Source: JAAYJR01 sp964611525 (GTDB lineage Bacteria; Bacteroidota; Bacteroidia; Bacteroidales; Prolixibacteraceae). From it: a stretch of DNA of 8,615 nt. A program made the position numbers and the translations under genes. Under the pieces are notes generated by a model, which ran no database searches, was not told where the DNA came from, and worked only from the letters and a program-made list of their open reading frames with translations. Positions 1-4,979 of the stretch are shown here, piece after piece. Numbering within the stretch: the first letter of the stretch is position 1; every line of letters begins with the position of its first letter. The stretch covers positions 1 through 8,615 of the forward strand of contig CAZTAL010000140.1 in the NCBI GenBank assembly GCA_964611525.1, in the 5' to 3' direction.

Positions 1-1107
1 CCTGCAAACGTGGCTGGTTATTAGTTCATTTTTAGGATATACACCAATTTTCTTGCGGGTAATTTTTGCTTTCTTATCAGTTACCATTTTGCCGCCCTCG
101 GTTGGCTCAACTATTCCGGCCTCTTTGCAGACGTCTTTAATATGAAGATTGAATTTTACGTCTGAAATATAGTAGGGAAATTTGCCATTTCTTTTATCCA
201 GTATCTCCTTAACTTTCGGATGCAAAGGTATTGCAACACGTTTGCCGGTTTTTTTTTGGGTTAACTCCAATAATTCAAGGCCGTTTCTGACTTTAATATT
301 ATCACTTGTCAGGGTTAACAGGTCTGAAACTCTTTGGCCGATGAAACAACCTATAATTAGCCAGTCTTTTGCGTTTTCCAGTGCTGAACGTTCAAGGGTG
401 GTGTCTTTTATTGTTTCAAGTTCATCTATCGTTAAAAAGACTTTATCGGACTTCTCTGTAAATCCTTTAATCAGGCCTAACTGCGGGTTAACCTTAATGC
501 TATTTTTTGCCGCATCCAGACAAACGGTTTTTAAAAATTTGATATAACGTCCGGTCGTATTACTGCTTAACTGGTCAACCTCTAAAAAATATTTTACCAG
601 GTCATTTCGAAAATTCAAGCCAACATCTTTAATATAAAACCTCTTTTTTGTGTAATTCTCAAACTCTGAAATTTTGGTTTTCAGTGTTTTGTACTTTGTG
701 ATTGTCCCGGCTGTAACTCCGCGTTTTCCGTTTCTCAATTCCTTATATGGCAGGCCGTCGATATATTCCTGAATATAGTTAATAAGTCGGTCTTTCTCTT
801 TTTTTTCCCCTTTATTCTGAAACGTGTCAATTTGGAGCTGTAACCAGTCGCCGGTTATATCAATATCTTTGCCGGTGGCGTGGTTCAGTTGTTTTTCAAT
901 AAAGGTGGCCAAACCCTGTAAATCGGTTTTCAAATTTTTTAAATCCTCGTCGGTCTGTTTGGGAAAGCTGGTTTCTTTGCTCCAATCTTTCGGATTAATA
1001 ATATAACCGGATTTTCGTCTTAATACGTTTTTTCGATCAATTGATAAACGTAAATAAATATTTGCAGGATTTTTTGTACTTTGCAGGTGAAATTTTATGG
1101 TTGCCAT
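1..1107 (-). CDS. Tyrosine site-specific integrase, Bacteroidota type (C-terminus cut by window edge)
   Basis: This is a tyrosine recombinase that would catalyse integration and excision of a mobile element by DNA strand exchange. From ATG at 1107 the frame stays open for 369 codons to the left edge. The N-terminus (about 1-45, with IYLRLSIDRK and NPKDW) looks like the arm-DNA-binding domain of Bacteroidota integrases. A SAM-like core-binding domain follows at about 100-195, then the catalytic domain. Visible active-site residues are Arg259 (GQRVSDLL), Lys286 (QKKTGKR), His366 and Arg369 (HVCR). The last His/Trp and the nucleophilic Tyr would lie beyond base 1. Family members are about 400-430 residues, so only some 40-60 residues are missing and nothing suggests a broken gene. 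A promoter, repeats and a candidate attachment site lie directly upstream, as expected at an element end. The family call is firm; the element type (ICE, prophage or genomic island) cannot be told. Confidence 0.93.
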   Translation of the reverse strand, partial: MATIKFHLQSTKNPANIYLRLSIDRKNVLRRKSGYIINPKDWSKETSFPKQTDEDLKNLKTDLQGLATFIEKQLNHATGKDIDITGDWLQLQIDTFQNKGEKKEKDRLINYIQEYIDGLPYKELRNGKRGVTAGTITKYKTLKTKISEFENYTKKRFYIKDVGLNFRNDLVKYFLEVDQLSSNTTGRYIKFLKTVCLDAAKNSIKVNPQLGLIKGFTEKSDKVFLTIDELETIKDTTLERSALENAKDWLIIGCFIGQRVSDLLTLTSDNIKVRNGLELLELTQKKTGKRVAIPLHPKVKEILDKRNGKFPYYISDVKFNLHIKDVCKEAGIVEPTEGGKMVTDKKAKITRKKIGVYPKNELITSHVCR

Positions 1108-1135
1108 GATATAAATATTTGAATTTAAATTATAA

Positions 1136-1168
1136 CAAATATATAAAATTTAGTCAACATTTAGTCAA
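1136..1168 (-). promoter_or_regulatory. Putative integrase promoter (Bacteroidota -33/-7)
   Basis: Read on the minus strand, TATATTTG at 1143-1136 is an exact match to the Bacteroidota -7 box TAnnTTTG. A TTG at 1168-1166 lies 22 bases upstream and a second TTG at 1157-1155 is too close. Transcription would start about 25 bases before the integrase ATG. The 22-base spacer is slightly long, and the region is so AT-rich that chance matches are possible. Confidence 0.45.
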
Positions 1169-1174
1169 CTAAAT
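1148..1174. repeat. Tandem 11-mer pair overlapping a 16-base palindrome at the integrase promoter
   Basis: ATTTAGTCAAC occurs twice back to back at 1148-1158 and 1159-1169. The second copy is also the left half of the perfect inverted repeat ATTTAGT-CA-ACTAAAT at 1159-1174. It covers the proposed -33 element of the integrase promoter. Such a site could bind a repressor, an excisionase or the integrase arm domain. Function is inferred from position only. Confidence 0.6.
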
Positions 1175-1187
1175 TTAAATAGTATTC

Positions 1188-1203
1188 AACATTAAAAAAT
1201 GTT
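1188..1203. repeat. Small inverted repeat AACATT-N4-AATGTT
   Basis: The 6-base arms AACATT (1188-1193) and AATGTT (1198-1203) are perfect and separated by AAAA. The repeat sits in the integrase upstream region between the tandem 11-mers and the first TTATTCAATAT copy. It may be part of a nucleoprotein recombination site, or chance in AT-rich DNA. Confidence 0.4.
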
Positions 1204-1267
1204 ATTCAATATACAGTAATTTAAAATATCAATAACGATGAGGGTTTTGAGGTGTATTATTCAATAT
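1202..1267. repeat. Direct repeat pair TTATTCAATAT, 55 bases apart
   Basis: TTATTCAATAT is found exactly at 1202-1212 and 1257-1267. The related TATTCAAC is at 1183-1190. The copies are spaced by 55 bases, about five helical turns, between the integrase gene and the proposed attachment core. This arrangement would suit arm-type integrase binding sites. Binding itself is inference. Confidence 0.45.
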
Positions 1268-1307
1268 TTTCAGGGTGTTCAAAAATCATTAAAATTGATA
1301 GTTTTGG

Positions 1308-1324
1308 CTCCCTCACTCTCCGCT
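1308..1324 (+). other. Candidate attachment site: duplicated 3' end of a tRNA-Ser gene
   Basis: CTCCCTCACTCTCCGCT reads like the 3' end of a bacterial tRNA-Ser: T-stem strand CCCTC (1310-1314), acceptor strand ACTCTCC (1315-1321) and discriminator G (1322), with CCA not encoded. No D arm, anticodon arm, variable arm or 5' acceptor strand GGAGAGT exists upstream, so this is a fragment and not a tRNA gene. Tyrosine integrases often leave such a copy at the far end of an element. The orientation implies that the intact tRNA and the element body lie to the left, with the integrase at this end. Confidence 0.5.
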
Positions 1325-1386
1325 AAAAACATTTCTATTGTCTGTAAAACTCTAAAAAGAAGAATTATCAGAAAAAATTGGAAACA

Positions 1387-1863
1387 TTATTTTGAGGGAT
1401 CTTTTAATTCCCCATTCATTTTGGGGGATAATATTAGTTTTGAAGGTTGTACAACCGGCAATATTATATTTCTAACCAAAGTTCCATTTGTTTTTTCTAT
1501 TAAAATACCCCTACTGGTTGATATGGCAATTGAGACTAATGAAGTTTCTAAAGGAATATCCATGTCAAAATCATTAGGAGATCTAACATGAAAATGTTTA
1601 TTCAATTCATACACTTCATAGTGAATTAATATTGAAGTTTCAAGAATGAGGTGTTTTTGCTCCTGGTAATTCATGAAATATAACACTCCCACAATTACTC
1701 CAAACCGATTATTTTCAATATTCCATTTATAGTCAATCTTTAGTTTAACTTCAAATTCTTGATCAGTATCTACTTTGATATTTATTTTAGCGGGATTAAC
1801 ATATTTATATTCAAGGATATCCGCATTTATTAGCTTAAATTTTATTGATTGATTTTTTCCCAT
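1387..1863 (-). CDS. SecB-like chaperone, third gene of a TAC (toxin-antitoxin-chaperone) operon
   Basis: This 158-residue soluble protein has no signal peptide or membrane helix. The C-terminal half resembles SecB. A helix at about 104-127 carries the pattern LxxxxSxxxSxxRG (SISTSRG-like, Arg118-Gly119), as in the VSRGTF helix of SecB. It is followed by ILPVVQPSKLI (134-144), matching the proline-containing SecB strand (LAPVNFDALF). The N-terminal half is strand-rich, as expected. In known TAC systems, such as M. tuberculosis Rv1955-Rv1957, a SecB-like chaperone folds and protects the antitoxin. It starts 3 bases after the antitoxin stop, so the three genes are almost certainly cotranscribed. 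Similarity was judged by eye and is remote. The main alternative is an unrelated hypothetical protein. A housekeeping SecB role is unlikely given the context. Confidence 0.66.
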   Translation of the reverse strand: MGKNQSIKFKLINADILEYKYVNPAKINIKVDTDQEFEVKLKIDYKWNIENNRFGVIVGVLYFMNYQEQKHLILETSILIHYEVYELNKHFHVRSPNDFDMDIPLETSLVSIAISTSRGILIEKTNGTLVRNIILPVVQPSKLILSPKMNGELKDPSK

Positions 1864-1866
1864 ACA

Positions 1867-2286
1867 TTATAAATCATTTTGAGCATATGCAAGTTCAATA
1901 GAATCATTAAAAGAAATAGTAGCATTTTCCCTGATGACTGTACCATCAGTTTCACTGAAAATATCAGTCTCGGGTATTTGTTTTAATTTCCATGTAATTG
2001 TTTTGGTTCCTTCTGAATCTTCTTTAATCAATTCATCTACATCTATAAATTCAAGTTTGGGAACCTTATTTATTGCTAAAGAGAGTTCAACTAATTTAGA
2101 AATTTTATGATTAAAATCGCCATTTAAGACCTGAGATATATAGCCTTTTGAAACACCCAACTTTTTAGCAAATTGCGTTTTACTCATTTTTTTCTTTTCT
2201 AAATATTCCAATAATTGATCATATAAATTAAACTGAATTTTTGATGTCCAATATCCAGTATTTTTTAATAATTCTTTACGTTTCAT
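1867..2286 (-). CDS. HigA-like XRE-family antitoxin with C-terminal extension
   Basis: This is a DNA-binding antitoxin of 139 residues, expected to neutralise the upstream toxin and repress the operon. A Cro/C1-type helix-turn-helix spans about 22-72, and its core MSKTQFAKKLGVSKGYISQ (34-52) has the canonical turn and recognition helix. Residues 81-139 form an acidic tail with no DNA-binding features (ITWKLKQIP at 97-105). TAC antitoxins carry a chaperone addiction domain at this position, and the SecB-like gene next door makes that reading likely. Its ATG overlaps the toxin TGA in an ATGA (2286-2283), pointing to translational coupling. The HTH call is firm; the chaperone-addiction role of the tail is inference. 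Confidence 0.85.
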   Translation of the reverse strand: MKRKELLKNTGYWTSKIQFNLYDQLLEYLEKKKMSKTQFAKKLGVSKGYISQVLNGDFNHKISKLVELSLAINKVPKLEFIDVDELIKEDSEGTKTITWKLKQIPETDIFSETDGTVIRENATISFNDSIELAYAQNDL

Positions 2287-2684
2287 TTAGATTGATTTTT
2301 ATATTCTAAATATCTCGATTTTATATTTCTGAATTTCCTAATATCACCTTTTTGTCTATTTTTGAATCCAGCTAAAACAATAATCTTACCATTTGTTTTT
2401 TTTATTAAATAAACTCGTAAATTTTTTGTTTTTATTTCATATTCTCTCACTGTTTCCTTTCTTGGTGTAATATCCTTAAATTTTTTTTGAGGTAAAGATT
2501 CACAATTTGCAAGCCTTTCAACTATTGTAAAAACATGTCCTAATTCATTAATAAATTTTTGGTTTTTTCTTGTCTTTAATTCGGTTTCAAATTCCTCAAA
2601 ATAACAAACTTCATTTTCAACAAGCATGTCAACTTGTTGCTTGCTTACAATACCCTCTATAGATTTTAACGCAAATATATGCAT
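2283..2684 (-). CDS. HigB/RelE-like type II toxin, probable mRNA interferase
   Basis: This is a basic protein of 133 residues. The C-terminal two thirds follow the RelE/HigB/Gp49 pattern: FINELGHVFTIVERL (44-58), then a strand block VREYEIKTKNLRVYLIKK (79-96), KIIVLAGFKNR (100-110), and a terminal Lys/Arg-rich helix. Relatives cleave mRNA on the ribosome. It is the first gene of the operon and overlaps the antitoxin by four bases, the toxin-first order of HigBA. The start is uncertain. From ATG at 2684 there are 19 residues ahead of a second Met at 2627, which would give a 114-residue protein closer to typical HigB length. A promoter-like TATATTTG lies inside the first codons. No frameshift or early stop is seen, so it appears intact. 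Confidence 0.78.
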   Translation of the reverse strand: MHIFALKSIEGIVSKQQVDMLVENEVCYFEEFETELKTRKNQKFINELGHVFTIVERLANCESLPQKKFKDITPRKETVREYEIKTKNLRVYLIKKTNGKIIVLAGFKNRQKGDIRKFRNIKSRYLEYKNQSK

Positions 2685-2687
2685 AAT

Positions 2688-2705
2688 GTTTAGTTATAGC
2701 TAAAC
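2688..2705. promoter_or_regulatory. Putative autoregulatory operator of the TAC operon
   Basis: GTTTAG-TTATAG-CTAAAC is a perfect inverted repeat with 6-base arms, ending 3 bases before the toxin ATG on the minus strand. XRE antitoxins of HigA type normally repress their own operon through such a palindrome. No clear -33/-7 pair overlaps it, so the exact promoter is unresolved. Confidence 0.55.
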
Positions 2706-2757
2706 TTTTTTAATGTTTTATAATATTACCTAAAAATCTAAAATGAAAATCTATTAC

Positions 2758-2875
2758 AGTTCTACATTGCTCGCCACTATTGGAAATGCTCAATGCAAAA
2801 TTTATCACCGTAGCTATGGCTACGCTTTCAAAATTTTTTATTGCGATTCCCAATATTAACGCATACTTTAGAACT
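2758..2875. repeat. 118-base imperfect palindrome (REP/MITE-like hairpin)
   Basis: The stretch is symmetric, without gaps, about 2816/2817. Arm pairs include AGTTCTA (2758-2764) with TAGAACT (2869-2875), TATTGG (2778-2783) with CCAATA (2850-2855), and the perfect core CGTAGC (2809-2814) with GCTACG (2819-2824) around TATG. Pairing in between is partial. It has no T-run, so a simple terminator is unlikely. A dispersed REP- or MITE-type element is more plausible, though no second copy is in this window. Confidence 0.65.
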
Positions 2876-3035
2876 TCATAACGATCCCACTTTAGATATT
2901 TAGGGATTATTTTATGATTTTGTCCAAAAGTATATGTATATCCAATAAAAGTATAAAAAAAGAAATATAATTAATATAATTTGAGTTATTTAATTGGCCT
3001 GTTATAGTGTTTATAAAGGCTGAGGGATGATAATT

Positions 3036-3203
3036 TTACTGGTTACAAATTTCCATGTGAATTACTGACCACTTCAGGTATGTGCAGCCGTCATCACTTC
3101 TCTCGTAATAAAAATCAAAATTGTTAATCCGCTCTGTAAATATTGAATACCCGTTTTGAAAAAGTAGTGGAATTATTTTTTGATTAGAGAAGAAAAGTTG
3201 CAT
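3036..3203 (-). CDS. Small ORF of unknown function, 55 codons, possibly a gene remnant
   Basis: I do not recognise this protein. From ATG at 3203 it reads 55 codons to TAA at 3038-3036, and an in-frame stop lies upstream at 3233. The product is aromatic-rich and mixed in charge, with no membrane segment or signal peptide. Segments such as TERINNFDFYYE and DDGCTYLKWSV look more like folded protein than random AT-rich translation. It is divergent from the patatin stub, 79 bases apart. It could be a real small gene, the tail of a decayed larger gene, or chance. Confidence 0.33.
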   Translation of the reverse strand: MQLFFSNQKIIPLLFQNGYSIFTERINNFDFYYERSDDGCTYLKWSVIHMEICNQ

Positions 3204-3234
3204 CTTAATAAAAGAAGATGGATTATTTTTTTAA

Positions 3235-3242
3235 TACATTTG
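3235..3242 (+). promoter_or_regulatory. Putative -7 box ahead of the patatin-like stub
   Basis: TACATTTG matches the Bacteroidota -7 consensus TAnnTTTG exactly and lies 40 bases upstream of the ATG at 3283. No TTG is found at a suitable -33 distance, so support is partial. Its retention suggests that the stub kept the original 5' region of the gene. Confidence 0.35.
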
Positions 3243-3282
3243 CATTATTGTAACTCAACAAAAACGTAGGCGTAACTTAGAT

Positions 3283-3411
3283 ATGCTAAAAGTTTTTAAT
3301 ACAAGGATGTCTGCTCAAAGGAAAAAATATAAAATAGGTCTTGCGCACAGCGGTGGCGGCAAAAGAGGGTTTGCTCGCTTTGGCGTTCTGAAAATTCCGG
3401 ATATGACTTGA
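3283..3411 (+). pseudogene. N-terminal remnant of a patatin-like phospholipase
   Basis: From ATG 3283 (or in-frame ATG 3307) the frame reads 42 codons to TGA at 3409-3411. Residues 17-37 run YKIGLAHSGGGKRGFARFGVL. This closely follows the patatin/RssA oxyanion-hole region, whose usual form is KIGLALSGGGARGFAHIGVL. After the stop no frame continues the domain: the GxSxG nucleophile and the catalytic Asp are absent. Substitutions at normally conserved places (Leu to His, Ala to Lys, His to Arg) suggest drift after loss of function. Intact relatives are lipid hydrolases of roughly 250 residues or more. I interpret it as a 3'-truncated, non-functional gene. A functional 42-residue peptide is possible but unlikely. 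Confidence 0.55.
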
Positions 3412-3547
3412 TTTTTTTAACATATTGCTAACTGAATTTGTTACAACCAAAAATATTTACTTAATTTATCAACAAACATATTAATATTAAAATTTTAATT
3501 GCCTTTCCGACTCTCCGGATCAGGCTCTTTTATCAATTATAAAAAAT

Positions 3548-4837
3548 ATGGCAAAAATTAGCAGCTTAATAGAAAAAATTAACGGTGGACAAAATCCATT
3601 GTTCTGTGAACTTTATGGTGCAGATGCAAAGGTATCAAAAGAACAGGCTGAAAGATATGCTAACCTGATGGGTGATTTTAAAACAGTATTCGGTTCGGAT
3701 GATGTGCAACTTTTCAGCTCTCCCGGAAGGACAGAGATTGGCGGAAATCATACCGATCATAATAACGGACGGGTACTGGCAGGTGCAGTAAATCTCGACA
3801 TTATTGCTGTTGCTGCTCCAAACGGCAAAAATTTGATCAGGGTTAAATCTGTGGGATATCCTGATTTTCAGGTTGATCTTTCTGATTTGGAAATTGACGA
3901 ATCGAATTTTTATACATCCGCTTCTCTAATGAAAGGGATATGTACCCGTATGAAACAAAACGGTTATAAAATCGGCGGATTTGATGCCTGTATTGAAGGT
4001 CGTGTTCCCAAAGGTTCCGGACTCAGCTCTTCTGCATCTTTTGAAGTTCTTGCCGGTACCATCATAAATGAGTTTTTTAACGACGGAAAAATGCCAGCTG
4101 TTGAAAATGCTATTATCGGACAATGGGCTGAAAATAATTATTTTGGAAAACCTTGCGGACTTATGGACCAAACGGCATGTTCCGTGGGCGGTCTGATTAC
4201 AATCGATTTTAAAGATCCAGCCAAACCGATTGTAAAAGAAGTTGACTTTGATTTTGTTTCCACCGGATTTTTCCTTGTTATTACTGACGTCGGAGGCGGT
4301 CATGACGATGCTGCTTCTCAGGAAGAATATGCATCATTACCCACCGAAATGAAATCGGTTGCTGCTGAATTGGGAGCCGGTGTTTTAAGAGAGGTTACTC
4401 TGGAGCAAATCGTGGAAAAAATTCCGGAAATACGTAAAAAAACAGGCGACCGTGCTATTTTGCGTGCCTATCACTTCCATGGTGATAACCAGCGGGTTGT
4501 TGACCAGGTGACGGCACTTGAGAACGATGACTTTCAGGCATTTCTTAAAATGGTAGTTGACTCGGGTTATAGTTCATACATGTACAACCAAAATATTTAT
4601 GATGTAGTGCATAAGCATGAGCAGGTAGTTTCACTTGCTCTGGCATTGAGTGAAATGGTACTGAAAGGAAGCGGTGCATGGCGTGTTCATGGTGGCGGAT
4701 TCGGTGGAACAATTCAGGCTTTTGTTCCTCAGAAAAAACTAGATGAATATATTAAAACTCTTGAACATGTATATGGGGAAGGCTCTTGTCATAAGTTATT
4801 TATCAGAAACAAGGGATCTGTAAAACTGGATATTTAA
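3548..4837 (+). CDS. galK: Galactokinase
   Basis: The enzyme phosphorylates alpha-D-galactose with ATP to galactose 1-phosphate, the entry step of the Leloir pathway in the cytoplasm. It has 429 residues and GHMP-kinase architecture. The galactokinase signature GRTEIGGNHTDH is at 60-71 with catalytic Arg61, the ATP loop PKGSGLSSSASFE at 154-166, the catalytic base Asp207 in CGLMDQ, and the third motif VHGGGFGGTIQAF at 380-392. All key residues are present. The GRTEIGGNHTDH variant replaces the more familiar GRVNLIGEHTDY. It is longer than the E. coli enzyme (about 380 residues), partly from an N-terminal extension of some 35 residues before the sugar-binding domain. A hexose permease follows 142 bases downstream on the same strand, so uptake and phosphorylation are probably co-regulated. 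The ATG at 3548 fits the domain start. Confidence 0.95.
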   Translation: MAKISSLIEKINGGQNPLFCELYGADAKVSKEQAERYANLMGDFKTVFGSDDVQLFSSPGRTEIGGNHTDHNNGRVLAGAVNLDIIAVAAPNGKNLIRVKSVGYPDFQVDLSDLEIDESNFYTSASLMKGICTRMKQNGYKIGGFDACIEGRVPKGSGLSSSASFEVLAGTIINEFFNDGKMPAVENAIIGQWAENNYFGKPCGLMDQTACSVGGLITIDFKDPAKPIVKEVDFDFVSTGFFLVITDVGGGHDDAASQEEYASLPTEMKSVAAELGAGVLREVTLEQIVEKIPEIRKKTGDRAILRAYHFHGDNQRVVDQVTALENDDFQAFLKMVVDSGYSSYMYNQNIYDVVHKHEQVVSLALALSEMVLKGSGAWRVHGGGFGGTIQAFVPQKKLDEYIKTLEHVYGEGSCHKLFIRNKGSVKLDI

Positions 4838-4877
4838 AAAGCTTTAAAGGAAATCTTTTAATAGAAAAAAAATTTAA

Positions 4878-4885
4878 TATTTTTG
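4878..4885 (+). promoter_or_regulatory. Possible -7 box upstream of the hexose permease
   Basis: TATTTTTG matches TAnnTTTG exactly within the galK-permease spacer and would give a leader of about 88 bases. No suitable -33 TTG lies 19-23 bases upstream. It may be an internal promoter, or chance in AT-rich DNA. Confidence 0.28.
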
Positions 4886-4979
4886 CTGCAAGCTAAATTT
4901 TCCAAAGATGTTCTTTTTCAACTAAATTATGAGTTCATTCAAAAAAAATAAATATTTAATCAATTTAAAGTAATTAATT

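Larger units (their letters stand above)
2685..3547. other. Long gene-poor region between the TAC operon and galK
   Basis: These 863 bases hold no full-length gene. They contain the TAC operator, a roughly 118-base palindrome, a 55-codon minus-strand ORF, and the stub of a patatin-like gene. Bases 2885-3030 and 3412-3547 are AT-rich, and no feature could be supported in them. Upstream of galK there is only a weak promoter candidate: TTTG near 3438 followed by TAATTTAT near 3462, lacking the final TG of the consensus. The mix of fragments and repeats suggests repeated insertion and decay. Confidence 0.6.

Noticed and set aside
182..547. Plus-strand open frame of 121 codons
   Set aside because: It is antisense to the integrase catalytic domain, whose motifs are clear on the other strand.
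1237..1324. A complete tRNA-Ser gene ending at the ACTCTCCG stretch
   Set aside because: The expected 5' acceptor strand, D arm and anticodon arm are absent. Only the terminal 17 or so bases resemble a tRNA.
1238..1591. Plus-strand open frame of 117 codons
   Set aside because: It crosses the tRNA-like fragment and lies antisense to the SecB-like gene. Its translation shows no recognisable domain.
3510..3517. ACTCTCCG, repeating part of the proposed attachment core, as a second attachment site upstream of galK
   Set aside because: Only 8 bases match and the flanks differ (GACTCTCCGGAT versus CACTCTCCGCTA). The orientation of the tRNA-like core also predicts the partner site to the left of the window.
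3926..4303. Minus-strand open frame of 125 codons inside galK
   Set aside because: It is a shadow of galK, whose catalytic motifs all read on the plus strand.
4870..4900. AAATTTA/TAAATTT inverted repeat between galK and the permease as a terminator
   Set aside because: The stem is all A/T with a long loop and no following T-run, so it is unlikely to terminate or to separate the two genes.
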